64,000 nucleotides of DNA from Clavelina lepadiformis (GCF_947623445.1 NC_135245.1:1185501-1249500); one strand, 5' to 3'; positions 36,420 through 48,897 are shown, counted from the stretch's first letter. A program made the numbers and translations. Notes: a model not told the origin generated them from the sequence alone.

Positions 36420-39400
36420 ATGAGTTCTGAAAACAACATTGCCCTGTCAGATGAGGCAATGCCCAAGCATGAAAATATTAAACAGGAGTTAACAACACCT
36501 ACTGCATATTCGAACGATGATCAAAAAATCTCAGTCACCAGTAGCGGCATGACAAAACTCATCGAAGCTTATTCCTTTTCTGATGATGAAACAAACAGCG
36601 ACAACGAAAATGAACATGATTGCAATCTTGGATCAACAATCTTTAGGAACCCTTCTGTTAAAAACGAAGCAAAAGAGGATTCGAGTTTAACTGATGTTTT
36701 AAGCAACGTTCATAACAATCAAGCGTCAACGAGAACTGATTTAAGTTGTGTTTCCAATTTACAAAACTCTGCAGAAACTTCAGGTGGTTATTTGATTTGT
36801 ATTGTTGTTGAAGTTTACAAACAATTCAGTAATTTGTGTATTTTTTAATGTTTAAGAGTTGTTCTGTATGTATAATATATATTAGTTTGCTCTTTAATGT
36901 TAACGCAACATGTGTGTATGCAAAATATAACGAAAGCACTTAAAGCACTGTTTTAAGTGAAACATAATTATTTTGCAGACAAATTTGTGTCATCAATGCT
37001 TGAAGCTGTAGCTTCGATTGAAAGCGAGCCGAGTGAAAACGAATCAGACGAGATATCTTCAGAGAGTTCAGAGGAAGAATCCTCATCGGAAACTGAAAGG
37101 TTTATAGATGGTTAAAGATAAAAGTTTTGTATATGTTTGATAAATATTCTAGCCAAGAACTACAGTATATATAACCAATTATACAATTTTTTGTTTAAAA
37201 TCATGTCTTATTTTGTTAAAAACATCAATTTTTTAACATATTTGTAGAAAATTGAAAAATATAAATTATAAGTTCATTATTTCAAGTTATGAATAGATAC
37301 AAATAGAATACTGAGTAATAATAGAATTTTTATTTTCAAAGTTCAAGTTCGGAATCGAGTTCGGAAGATAATGACGAACAATACAGACAAGCTCGCCTTT
37401 CATTGCAGAAACTTGAAGAAGAAAAAAAAACAACTGAAATTGGGTTTGGGAGCATTTTGCTCGAGGTACTCCATATTTATGCAGAAAATATGCTGAATGT
37501 ATTTAACGGTTGTTTAAGAAAGAATTAGATCAGATTTGTTTTATCACTTAAAATAACAAATAAATTTTAACCAACTAGAAACATGAAAACTCAGTTTGAT
37601 GTGGCATTGGTATTTTGTTTTTCTTGTTCAATTTTTTTGATTTTTTTTACTGTAAGTGTTTCCAAGTTTTGTAATTGTTCATCTCTAGCATTCTTAGTTT
37701 GTTATGATTCTTTATTTACTGGTAACTGCAGACAAAACCGGAAATAAAGAACGTTGACGTAGTTTTACCTGGGACTGTTGCACTGCAAGTGATTGGAGAA
37801 GTTAACAGCATTATCGATGACAATGTTGGTTAGTAATAGGCCTATTGGTTCTTCATAATTCCTTTTTACATATATAATACACCACATGTTTGGTACAAAC
37901 AATGTAATTTCTACATTTACATCATTTTTGTTGTAAAATGGAAGACATGTATATTTGCATTGTTCATAACAATGGGCATTGTCATAAACTGATTGCTCTG
38001 ATTTGTGCAAGATTTTTGTCAGTTTGTTTATAGGTGTTTGTTTGTGTGGCTAGAATTAGGGCTGTAGGGCTCCATGTTTTTAATCACAAGGCGCAATGGC
38101 AATGATAGTTGAGATTTTGCTTGTATACATGATCGCTTATCTGGTTTATGTAATTGCCGTTGAAGAAGACGACTCGAATTTTCTATAACATGTCTCCACA
38201 TTCTGTGACTTGTTTTGTTTTTATCCAGTTGTTATCAAAGCAATACCGAACAAACCTGCATTGAATTTGGATAGCGTCCTGTTCCTCGAAAACAGAAGTG
38301 TTCTTGGAAGAGTGAGATTTAAATTTACTGTATTTTGCTTTTTTGATTGAATGGTGACACCATTTTGTGGTAAATTTAATGATTTGCTTTCAAATTACCA
38401 GACAGATGTCGGAAAAGTAATTTGAAATTTAATTTCCTGTCTGCAATCTGTCCACTTTTCAGATTTATGAAACTTTCGGTCCTGTTTCCGCCCCGTATTA
38501 TGTTGTTTGTTTCGAAGAAGGCAAGATTCATGCCGGTGTTGCAGTGAATCAACAAGTTTACTCTGCACCTGAAATAGGAGATTTCACCAGCTATGTCCTC
38601 ACTGCTCAGTTGAAAGTGTAAGCTAATGAGTTTGAGAAATAAAGCACATTCTGTAGTCTGGTATGATCTGATTAAGTCGGGTATCATCTAGTCATTATTA
38701 TCAAATGTTTTGTGAAATTTTGTTAAACTGATGTCATTAACAATGCGTCCAGTTTAAGAGGCTCAGACGCGTCGTGGTTGGATGACAGAGAACCACCAGA
38801 TAACGCCGTTGAATATTCAGATGATGAAGCGGAACGAAACGCTAAGAGACAAAAGAAAAAAAGGAAAGCACCACCTGACAATAAACCAATCCAAGGTAGA
38901 ACTTCACATCTTCTGTGTCTGGGTGCTTTGTTTATTTTATTCTACGTTTCACATCTGTTTATACCTAACAGAATATACTGTAAATACATAAAATTATTCT
39001 CATGATGTAAACTACAATTTAGCATGTGTGTTGGTGTGTACGTTTAACTATCTATTTATCATGTAAATTCATTTATTGCATTAAACTGATTTGTCAAGAC
39101 AAGCGGGAGTGTTATAAGTTTTCCATTCTAACTAGGTGATGCCCCTAATCCGAGATCACGCCAAAATCGTGGAAGAGGCAATTGGACAAACAGAAGCGTC
39201 AGGTGCCTTGTTTAGGACAATTCATTTTCACGTCTAATCTGGTTAAAAAATTAATTCGGTTCCCGTGGACTTGTACACATTTGAAGTTTACACATATATT
39301 CACTTCATATACTTTTGATAACAAACCAGAATCAGCTTTATAAGATAACATTTCCACTGGTGCAGTTACGTGGTTACATTTGCATCATAAATTCTCGTTT

Positions 39401-40112
39401 TCAACGATAACGTAATGTTGCATGTTTCCGTTTCAGCATTCGCAACCCGCATGCTCAGCTGCAGGAGTCAGATGTTGGGTGGATGAACGCGGTTACTAAC
39501 ATTCGCCATTACAAGCAAGGTAGACAGCTTTTCTTCCGTCCGTGACTAAAATGTGTAATCTTAATTAGAATAAGCTGCGGAACTAACCATGTGCTTCGCT
39601 GATAATTGGCAAGAGTTTCCGGCTAATCTATGGCATTAAGTGTTGATGTGAATTTATCTGTTATCATTTTAAAATTCTTAGGCTCTGGGTTCCACTTTCA
39701 TTTTTATTTCAGGTGGTGGACCCTTTCATCGTTCTATGACCCCAAACTTTTCTAACGTTCCATCGGGACCTATGTTCGGCCGAGGTTTTATGCCCGGCCA
39801 GATACCTTCATATTCTGGGAGTAAGTCATATGCTTTGTAGTCGCATAATGCTCTGCTTGTGCATGGCAAGCGTGACCACGACCAATTAGCCTGCACCATT
39901 TTGAATTAAGATAGTTAATGATTTCATTATATAATAAAGTTAGTGACTTCATTGTGTTTTTTGCAGTGATGACGAATCCATCTGTCTCGTGGCGGCCGCC
40001 CGGGTGTATACCGCCACCTCCCGGCGATCCGTCAAACATTTTAACCGCACCCGCTCATCCGCACATGTTTCCTCCGCATTCTGCCCCGATACCTCCACCC
40101 CCTCCTCCGTGA
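36420..40112 (+). CDS. NAF1: H/ACA ribonucleoprotein assembly factor NAF1 (11 exons)
   Basis: Exons: 36420-36783, 36979-37099, 37342-37465, about 37733-37828, 38229-38311, 38463-38617, 38753-38895, 39136-39202, 39437-39519, 39713-39820 and 39967-40112. The ATG at 36420 (MSSENNI) is the first ATG of the frame. The N-terminal third is acidic and Ser-rich. The centre is the GAR1-like fold: [49 protein letters not shown] and QQVYSAPEIGDFTSYV. Then come GSDASWLDDREPPDNAVEYSDDEAE with a Lys-rich run, an Arg/Asn stretch, and a Pro-rich tail ending in seven prolines. All these match NAF1 order in animals. NAF1 binds dyskerin during H/ACA snoRNP and telomerase RNP assembly and is later replaced by GAR1. 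Two AATAAA signals follow at 40227 and 40243. Confidence 0.94.
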
Positions 40113-42114
40113 CGTCATTTATCTATCTATGACGTATGCAGCTCGTCAGTCACATGTAGTTGCTCTGTTTGAAGACTCATCTTGCTCATGACTCACTGCC
40201 TTTCAGCAAAAATCATGTTGTGTTTTAATAAAATTTTTGCATAATAAAATTGCATTTTTCTGAACACGAGATGGGGCGCAAGTGTACTTTGCTAATAAGT
40301 AATTAAAGATATTCTTGCAATAAAAACAGTTAAAAGCGCAGCTGTGGTATAATGCTAGCATCGTTCAGTTATGTCACAGTTGTTTCCGTCAAGCTGTTTT
40401 TTAGAAACTTTGTCCTCATGATGCGGCTACAATCGGGTTTAGTTTTTCTTTAGGTTAATGGGCTTAAAAGGGTCAAAGTAGTATTTGATAGAAAAGTGTT
40501 TATCTGTAGACTAAATATAGAAACTTATTGCGTGTTTATGTAGTGAGTTGATGCACAAAACACCTTTGACTCATCAATTATAATTGTGTCAACGAATGGT
40601 GTGATTCAAACCAACTGGCACACGGTAGCCTACTGTAGTAGGCACCGGAATACCATCTGGAGCCCATAACGTTTGACAGGTTTTTTTTTTTTTATTGTAA
40701 CTTAAGCCATTTCAGAAAGCAGCCCACGCATGCTGTGTATAACTATAGTGGGTGCGGCCATAAGTGCGAGTGAATCGTTTCAGAGTAACTAAAAGTTCTT
40801 TACGAGTTAGAAGTAGGCCAAATGTTGTTGGTAGTTGACTTGACTTCTAAATTATCAAGTGTACGCTTGTGGCTTACAAATGACTCAAAGCTAGTTATTA
40901 CCTTGGGCATCAGGGTACGAGGGAAAAGACAGACAAAGCTTGTAGGACGAAGGCAGGTAGACCAAAGGCGTTCGTATTTCACGTTTTGAAATGTGTATAG
41001 CGCTTGTGTGGTTTACTGTCGGAACAAAATCTAAAAATGATTACTAGTAAAGTAAAATAAGAAACAGGATATATTTTGGCACTCTTAAGGTTAACTTTAT
41101 ATTTTTCGACACGATCTCTTGCAAGCATAAGCTTGCTTCTTCAGGTGTAGCCTACTGCTTATGCTTGCGAAAGCTTGTGTCGAAAAATATAAAGTTAACC
41201 TTAAGAGTGCCAAACTATATCCTGTTTCTTATTTTACTTTAAAATTTGGTTAACACGGTTCAGAGTCAGACAACATCAACTTTGTAAAGTTTATAAAGCA
41301 CAATCAGTTGAACAATAGAAAACCTGTGGACTGCGCTCATAAACTTGCCAATAAGAATGAAGCCTTTCTAATGGACACAAACCTTCATTGTGAGGATTCG
41401 TGTGGCTTAAGGACTAAACTTAGGAAGCATGAACTTACAATTTAGGCAGCACGTTCATTACGTAGGCATAATGATGTAGAATTGTGCGAATTTGGTCTAT
41501 TTTTGTGTTAATAAATTCATGATTTGACGTAAATGCCGTCATAGATGGCTGGGTTCTAGTAGGCTATAGTTAACGTCTTAAATCACCCGTGACGCTTTCG
41601 TCAGAGCATGGCATATAGCGAAACAAATTTAACGGTGTTTGGTGAGAAAATCTTTTTGTTTCACTACGTTTACGTACTAGAAGTAAAAGTACTTGAATAG
41701 CAGGGAACTAACGTATCCTTCCGATCCGTTTTTAAAACAACCAATTGTTTTTTCTTCAAATAGGGAAACTCCCATGTTGCTTCTAAAAAAAATTCTATCG
41801 AAATTAGTTCGTGATAATAGAAAAGCTAAAAATAGTACACTCTGCTTTTGCCATCTATCCGGTTTTAGGCGGTGGGCATTTTATGCGCTATTGTTAATGT
41901 TGAGACAGTTTAATGGGCTGAGACACAGAGTTGAGTTGTATGTGAGTCACTTTAAATATGGTGATTCTGTTTTCCTGCATAGTCCAGGAAATTTAATTAA
42001 AGGCTTCATACCTCTGCGTCAAAGAAAAGAAACTCAGGTTAATTTCACAGAAGTTTTGTTCGATTTTTGGGTTTAGCTAAAGCGGTATAATGCAATAGCT
42101 TAGTAGATGTAGAA
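40113..42114. other. Intergenic stretch between NAF1 and wolframin
   Basis: Contains NAF1 polyadenylation signals, a long inverted repeat at about 41049-41241 and an unremarkable open frame around 41700-42076 with no ATG at its head and no domain I know. No gene is supported. Confidence 0.5.
41049..41241. repeat. Long inverted repeat with hammerhead-like stem II
   Basis: The left arm AAAGTAAAATAAGAAACAGG ... CTTTATATTTTTCGACAC is mirrored on the right by GTGTCGAAAAATATAAAG ... CCTGTTTCTTATTTTACTTT. Near the centre the minus strand reads CTGAAGA then AGCAAGCTTATGCTTGC, a perfect six-base stem, as in the broken copy at 33747-33990. The GAAA box is altered to AAGA on one arm; the other arm still has GCTTGCGAAAG. 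It looks like two terminal parts of a Penelope-like element in opposite orientation. Confidence 0.55.
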
Positions 42115-45100
42115 ATGGAAGAATTATCGCCAAGAGACATAAGTGAAGAAGTTAATAATCCAAAATGCAATACAAAACATGCTTCTGAAGCCTTGTATGA
42201 CCTCTTAAAACCAAATAAACGTAAGTTGGTTTATAATTAAAACTGTGTGTGTGTGACCAGTTTGCTACGTTTCACATTAACTGAATAATCATCATCTGTT
42301 TTAAACATTGTTACAAATGTTAAAAAATCCAACTGTTTCTTTAAATTTTAGCAGGTGGCGGTGTTTCCACTGCACATGCCCAAGTCCAGCACCCGCTTGT
42401 GAAGAAGGCAATTAGCAAACTGAAGAAGTACGAATAATAATTCTTTGCTATAAGTAAAAAGGTTTCAAATTTCAAAGCTAACTTTTATCCATTTGCAGTT
42501 GCACATGTATTCATAATCTCAAGCTTTTCAAGTGTTTGCATTTGAAATACCAGTTGTTTGTTTTCTGGGGATCCTCTTATTCTGTTAGTTTGTGAAGCTT
42601 CATTGTTTACATATATGCCAGTTATACAATAGTGAAATATAAATACTGTTTTATTATATTAGAACAAAGGATTCCGATTCCGAGGGCATTTTAGTAAAGG
42701 ATTTGCATCAGTTAAACAAACGTTTTATGTCTGGTCACTTGCCAAGAAAAAAATCTCATCATAAATGTGATGACTCAGACACAGACGACGACGATGATGA
42801 GGATAATAAAGAAATCCCACCAAAAGCCACTGGAATGTTTGCAAAGGTTCATTATTTGTCTAACAGTTTACGATTATCCTACATTTCTGAGTAGGTAAAA
42901 CATGCTGGTGGCCTGATACATCTTCCTGATGTGTATTTGTTTCTTCGATGAACACTTTTCAAGTATTTTGTTGCAGCTTCTTGTTACGCAAATTCAACTT
43001 GTCACCAAAGCCCGAAACTATGCTTTAAAGTATGGTTCAAAAGTGAGCAAGACCTGGCTTAGGAACATCATTCCAACCAACCAGATTGTAACACTCGCAA
43101 GTTTCCTGGTGTACACTTACATTCTAAATGCCCAGTTTCTCTCCATTTTTATTCCTTTAGCTCTGTTCTGTATTGGTTTCATTGTCATGATTTTTTCCAC
43201 ACTGCGCAGTGTTAGAGGTTGGTGCTAACTTCAAAATGTTGATATGATAATAACAATTATACTAAAATTCAGTTGAAATAAACCATTGTAAGGAAGCTGA
43301 TATATATCAAACTTTGTTGATAAATTACATTTATTAAGTAATGCTCAAGCCCAGTTGAAGTGAGGGTTTTTCTTCACTTTGTTTAGGTGAAAGTCGCTTT
43401 AAAGAATTTGTGGCCTGGTCCAATTTATTGACCTCCCTGGATACAGTAATGGACGTTGTTGAAGCCGAGGATAACTACTTTAAGAATCATATTTCGCCTT
43501 TTGTTTCTATGCCATTTGCAGCGTTACTTACTGTCATGTCATTTGCTATCTGTCCACAAGATCCGATGCCAAAAGCTGAGATTGCTTTGATATCTTTGGG
43601 CCTTTGTGTCACCAGCCTGGTGTCATTTAAGGACAGTTTTTACTGGCAATCCTACATGTCTTTTGCTTTCCAAATTGTTGCTTCTCTGTTAGAAAGTTTT
43701 AATCGCTTTTCTTCTGATGTCGCCGTGGTAGGACTTTCATTTGAAGTAATGGGTGGAGTTATGATCCACTTCAATCTTGCCGTCTTGTTCCGCATTGCTT
43801 CTCTTGCCCTTGCAATTAGCTTGCCGTTTCACAAGAAATTTCGAAGCATTTTTGCTGGAATCATGCGAGGCTTAGCTCCCTGGTTGTTTGTCGCCATCTG
43901 GTGGGAAGTGTTCTCACTTTTTTTCCATTATACGACTGTCAAGACTCTAACGAGAGCTGGGATGGAGGTTTTTCTCCTGCTTTTCTCACTTCCTTCCGCG
44001 ATCCTAATCTTCGGATATGGCTTGTTCAAATATCTTTTGCAGCTTCCGCTTCTAAAAATTTTTGTTGTTGTCACGATGCTTGGTGCTGGTTATTTTGTTA
44101 CCAGAATATCTCGGGCCGGACAATCACTTTCGTCACGCTTCAGATTGAGCAAGTTCGGACCCGCAGCAAAGATCATGGTATACACATTGTTGATGCTATC
44201 TGGGCTGATGCTGTTTGTCACTTACAGTCCAGCTGGTTCCCAAGTCTTCAATTCCAGCCTCACTTGGGATGATTATCAAAGTATTTGTCACAACAATGAA
44301 GCAAGCGATGGCAATGAAGCTCTCACAAAACAGTATTGCCACCATCTTAATGGCCACCACATTAATTGGGCAGGAAATATAAGTAACGTGCGGATAGTGG
44401 CCATTGAAAACAAGGTACAATAGCTATGTACAACTTTACAGAAATGCCACTAGACTGCAAATATAAAACTTGCTGAAAACTTTATCTAATCTATCTGCAT
44501 TGGTGATAATAATGAAAAACATGAATAGATGTGATTGTTATATAGATTACACTGTAGATTTAAAACTACCTTCACATTTTAAATCGTGTTTTTACAGTTC
44601 GAAGCAGTTGCGAATGTTTTGCCATCGTATTTATCTGACTGGTTGTCTTGTACATTTGGAGATGAATTCCCTTCCCAAGATTACTGCAAATCTTCCCTCA
44701 ACAACAAGATGCTTTGTGCGATATCGAAGCACAACCGCAGGGAATGCAACCTTGAACGATACAACAAATACCAGTTCTCTTTCGTTGCTGAAATGCTCAA
44801 CGTCGATCAAACACATGGGTCCATCAAAATCAGTGCAAGCAACAAATTTAAGGTAAAAAGAATGAGAATTTTATCGATTTTATGTGAATGCTCTGTAGCA
44901 AGCAGATGATTGAATTAAGCTTTTAGGGGATAGTTGCCTTTTAAAATATATCATTGTGTTAGCAGTATAAGATTTGCTATTTACTTGTGCTTAATTGTTA
45001 TCAGCTATTCTTCAATGTTGTCAATGGATTTACTTTATTTGAAGGATCTTGCTTTCCACCTGCGGCCAGGAATGACAGTTTGCTACAGTGGCTTACTCAA

Positions 45101-45284
45101 TGCCGATGCTGGAGAAATCAAATTAAACAAACTTAACATCCTGGAGGAGTCTTCATTTAAGGTCCGGATCAGTACAGATGAGACCATGAGCTCCATGGTG
45201 GAGGATGCGATCTCTGCTCTTCTTCGATTCCTCTTCTCGCCTTTCATCACCTTTGAAAGTGCAGAAGCAGATGAAATGAAGTGA
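42115..45284 (+). CDS. WFS1: Wolframin, ER membrane protein (7 exons), short N-terminus
   Basis: Exons: 42115-42220, 42352-42427, 42663-42846, 42977-43217, 43387-44414, 44598-44852 and 45045-45284. They close to 709 residues. An in-frame stop (42088-42090) precedes the ATG. Diagnostic wording: KTWLRNIIPTNQI at the first membrane span, about nine hydrophobic segments in the large exon, FNSSLTWDDYQSIC, NGHHINWAGNISNVRI, LPSYLSDWLSCTFGDEFP and LERYNKYQFSF, all in human wolframin order. Human WFS1 has about 890 residues, with Sel1-like repeats in its cytosolic N-terminus. Here the first membrane span starts near residue 145 and that repeat region is not visible. Wolframin resides in the ER membrane and affects ER calcium and the unfolded-protein response. 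Exon 2 has tandem acceptors (TAGCAG), allowing products one residue apart. An AATAAA lies near 45568. Confidence 0.96.
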
Positions 45285-45788
45285 TTATGGTGATTTCATC
45301 CCAGGATAATATCAGATCAGCACAGACATCTTATAAGGCTTGTACTACAGCTGTTTGTATGACGTCATTTTACGAAACCAATTTTGCTCATGCTAATGCC
45401 AAAAGAGTGACGTCACCTGTCACTCAAATGATTTGTGAATTTTGAAAACTTTCTAATATAAATTATCAGGTGTTTATTCTTTGTTGGTAACATTTAATTG
45501 TGTTATTTCTGTATCAAAAATGCCTTTTATTTCACTCTGAAGCAGCTATACCAGCATTAAATGCCATAATAAAGATGCAATGAACTGCCATATTGTGAGT
45601 ATGTTAGTGGCGTACATTTTTGACATGGTGAGTTTGTTTGCTATGTACCGGTTTCTTATCACTTCTAACTTCTTTTGTGTATTATAGCAACTTTTTTTCT
45701 TTTCTAACCTGTAGTTCCAAGCTATGCATGCTTTGCAGTATTGGTAAGTTTTGTTCTCTGATGCACTTGTGTCTGAACTACATTGTTT

Positions 45789-45986
45789 AATATGCATTAG
45801 TTGCACATTGTTTGGAAAATGCGTTTACAATTATCAACACAATTCAAAAACTTGACGTTTGTTTTATTTCGTTGGTACAATATTATGTATTGTAATTAAT
45901 AATATGCTTTAGTTGCACATTGTTTGGAAAATGCGTTTACAATTATCAACACAATTCAAAAACTTGGCGTTTGTTTTATATCGTTA
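45789..45986. repeat. Direct repeat of about 86 bp, two units 111 bp apart
   Basis: Both units carry TTAGTTGCACATTGTTTGGA, AAATGCGTTTACAATTATCA and ACACAATTCAAAAACTTG, differing at only a few positions. A 25-base spacer with TATGTATTGTAATTAATAA separates them. Near identity implies a recent local duplication. Confidence 0.85.
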
Positions 45987-46109
45987 GAGCCGCTATGGGT
46001 GGGTAATCAAGCGAAGGTATCGCAGTGATCAGCACTACAACGCTACGAGTTGAAATTCTTTGGCTTTGCCAACAAGAACCTTCACAAACTCAGACAATTT
46101 CTCTCTTTC

Positions 46110-46260
46110 TTGCCCCTTTCAGTAGGGGGAGGTTGACGTTCTTCCATCGATGCCAATCAGTTGTGGAGATAACTGTACAGAAGTTATTTCTTGAGTGCGC
46201 AGTAAACGCATATAAAGTGCGTTTATGGATCTTCTTATTGACACCAATAACACTGGTCAA
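46110..46260. repeat. Interspersed repeat R3, copy 1
   Basis: Contains CTTCCATCGATGCCAATCAG, TTATTTCTTGAGTGCGCAGT and AAACGCATATAAAGTGCGTT, followed by ATCTTCTTATTGAC. The same order recurs at about 51590-51740. The conserved GCGCAGTAAACGCATATAAA segment ends in a small inverted repeat (AAACGC / GCGTTT). Likely a short non-autonomous element. Confidence 0.7.
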
Positions 46261-46619
46261 CAATTTTTTTTTTGTTGCATGAGATTTTTTAACTGATTCT
46301 AGACAATCTTGGGATGCTGATTTCAAATCTGCAATCAGTTTCTTTATGCATGCTCTAGTTTTCATGCAATCGAAAATTTAAATTTTTTCGTTTCTGGCTC
46401 ATATTTAGTGTGCGCTGTCTGTATGGTACAGTACCAGTGTTTCAGATAGAAGCTTTCAGCTCTTTTAAGTTGTAGCCTACTGCTGTTTAAGGGCGTTTGA
46501 AAAAGCTAAGCAGTTTGATTATAGTGAGGTATTGCGGATAGATGCTGTAGGATAGGTTATAAGCTCTATTTTACACTCGTAAATCCAAAAATAAACCTGA
46601 TTCATTTTGTTATATCAGT

Positions 46620-47835
46620 GGTGTGTACACGCTTTCTCGTCAAAGATGAAATATAACATCGTTCGTGAAGCCTACCTACAGAGCTTACTTTGGCATCCAT
46701 CTTGGCGATCAAGATAAGAAATGGTCTCCACATATTGTGTGCCATAACTGCGAACAAATGCTCAGAGACTGAACAAAAGGAAAGCGGAAGAGTCTGCCTT
46801 TTTGCATTCCAATGGTGTGGCGTGAACCCCAAGATCACACGACTGACTGCTACTTTTGCATGGTAAATATGAAAGGTGTTGGCAGGAAGAGCCGACTAAT
46901 GCTTACTTATCCATATATACCATCACCTATACGACCTGTTCCGCACTCTGATAGATTCCTTCCTCCAGTCTTTAGTGGTTTTACATTTTCTGAAGATGAG
47001 GAAACTGAATCGGAAAGGGAAGAGGTTATGGAAATGGAGTATAAAAGAACAGATACAGAATCTGAACACTCTTCTGGTGAAACCAGAGTAGCTGTTCAGC
47101 AGTTTAATCAATCAGAACTGAATTACTTAGTACGTGATTTAGATTTGTCCAAGCAAGAAGCTCAGCTCTTAGCCTCTAGACTCAAGGAAAAACAGGTTCT
47201 AGATCAATCTGTAAAGGTTTTCTTTTTTCGAAAATAAGAAGAGCTCTTTCTTCCCTATTTTTCAAAGGAAAATATGCTGGTATATTGCAACGATATGCCT
47301 GGTCTTCTCGAACAACTGGGTATCTCCTCGTATGATCCAGAACAATGGCGATTGTTTTTGGACAGTTCCAAGCGCAGCCTCAAGTGTGTCCTTTTACACA
47401 GTGGAAATTTTTATGAAGCTGTTCCAGTTGGTCACTCCACTGTCTTAAAGGAACGGCATGATGACATCAGAATTGTTATGGATTTGTTCAGATAACATGA
47501 GCACAACTGGATCATTTGTGTTAACCTCAAAATGGTTAGTTTTTTGCTAGGTCAGCAAAGAGGATACACTAAATTTCTATGTTATCTATGCATATGGGAC
47601 AGCAGAGCACGTGAAAAACATTGGACACAGAAGGAGCGGCCCTTACGTGAAACATTTCAAGTCGGCATGCCTAATGTAACACACAACCCAATCGTAAGCA
47701 GAGACAAAATTGTTTTTCCGCGCCTGCACATCAAACTAGGTCTCATAACACAGTTTGTTAAAGCTCTAAATCCTGACAACGAGTCCTTTCATCATCTTCT
47801 TTACACTTTCCCTGCTTTGTCATATGATAAAATTA
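46620..47835 (+). pseudogene. Decayed copy of a repeated invertebrate gene family (WDSRA-type), function unknown
   Basis: Consecutive frames read WSPHIVCHNCEQMLRD, MVWREPQDHTTDCYFCMVN, LTYPYIPSPIRPVPHSD, a Glu/Ser-rich spacer, YDPEQWRLFLDSSKRSLKCV, VNLKMVSFLLGQQRGYTKFL, CYLCIWDSRAREKHW and FPRLHIKLGLITQFVKAL. I remember this string order from multicopy, unannotated predicted proteins of hydra, aphids and other invertebrates, which suggests a mobile-element gene, but I cannot name the superfamily. The Cys/His pairs (CxxC, CYFC) hint at zinc-binding segments. The copy is broken at several points and does not code for one protein. No terminal repeats were found. Confidence 0.5.
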
Positions 47836-48419
47836 CAGCAGCAAACTCAAAAAGCGTACAAACGCAGAAGTTATTGGATTGCCATCATTCTTTTCAATGT
47901 CCTTTTGCAAAAAAACATCGCTTATTACATGTATTTTACCAGCAAATATGTTCTTTGTTACATTTTTTCAAACATTTGGTGCCTAATTGTCTGTAAATAC
48001 AAATGCTAGTGGTAACACAATAATTTCTGGGAACCTATTTTGGTTTTGAGGTTGGTTATTCGACTATAAGCAAGAACGTCATTTGACAAATCATGTAATT
48101 TTCAAAAAATTTGAATTTAGTAAATAAAAAATCTCAATTTGCAAAAAATCTAGACCTTGCAGAAAAAAACTAAGGTCAGATTCGGATTCAGCGCCCCCAA
48201 ATTAGGTAAGAACAAGTGTTGGTAGAAATGCAACAAAATTTTTGTTGACCAGTGTAATGAATAACAGCACTGTGATGATATTATAAAATTGTTTGCAAAT
48301 CGAATGCCGCATAGACTACGGAAATCGGCAAAGCAAAGCATTGCGTTACGTGTCGCCTATGCATGACTTCCGGTGTATCGTTATAATTCGTGACGTGATT
48401 TATTCTTTCATTTACAGCT

Positions 48420-48660
48420 ATTCGTTGCGTCACAGTCTACGAAGTTAACCATAGAAAGTGGTCGACTTTATTATGTAGCTGTCACAATGTCTTATTTAAT
48501 GTAATCGTTTAAACAAGAAACAATATAACCAGTTTATACAGTTGTCATGGTATACAATTGATTCTAAGATTAAGAGAAGCGAAACAACGACCTGAGACTC
48601 ATTTATTATCGAGGACTACAATTCAACAGACAAACATTGTAATTGAAGTGGTCGTCCTTA
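48420..48660. repeat. Interspersed repeat R1, copy 3 (reverse orientation)
   Basis: Read on the minus strand it gives CTGTAAGGACGACCA, AGGTCGTTGTTTCGCTTCTC, ATGACAACTGTATAAACTGG and AGTCGACCACTTTCTATGGT, the fullest copy in the window. It matches both 12170-12440 and 32930-33080, each of which keeps only part. Confidence 0.68.
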
Positions 48661-48694
48661 CAGGCCAAGGAAAGACAAACATCCATTTCATTAC

Positions 48695-48785
48695 AGCACC
48701 TTTGCTCAGCCTGGATGTATTCATCTCCAGTAAAAGTTACATTGGGACGAGTTGACGAAGCTGCTTCGATTAAATCGATGAACAT
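48695..48785. repeat. Repeat R4, copy 1 (partner at 51750-51835)
   Basis: CAGCCTGGATGTATTCATCT, CCAGTAAAAGTTACATTGGG and ACGAGTTGACGAAGCTGCTT recur at 51750-51835 with few changes. In both places the string GTGCTGCGTTTAGT follows a short way downstream (about 48899 and 51882), so the shared unit may be longer than listed. Confidence 0.65.
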
Positions 48786-48897
48786 AAAAATAAGTCATGC
48801 TGGTTTGTTATTAATGTTAATATTTACCATTGTTTGCTTAGGATGGCTTTGGTTGATACGAACAACGTTTGATATACGTCAGCAACAGCTTGATTGA

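Larger units (their letters stand above)
45285..46600. other. Wolframin 3' region and repeat-bearing intergenic DNA
   Basis: Holds the wolframin 3' UTR with AATAAA near 45568, an 86-bp direct repeat pair (45789-45986) and one copy of repeat R3 (about 46110-46260). No gene seen. Confidence 0.5.

Noticed and set aside
41693-42076. 127-codon plus-strand frame just upstream of wolframin
   Set aside because: Starts without ATG, shows no similarity to Sel1-like repeats or any other domain, and does not join wolframin exon 1 in a supported way.
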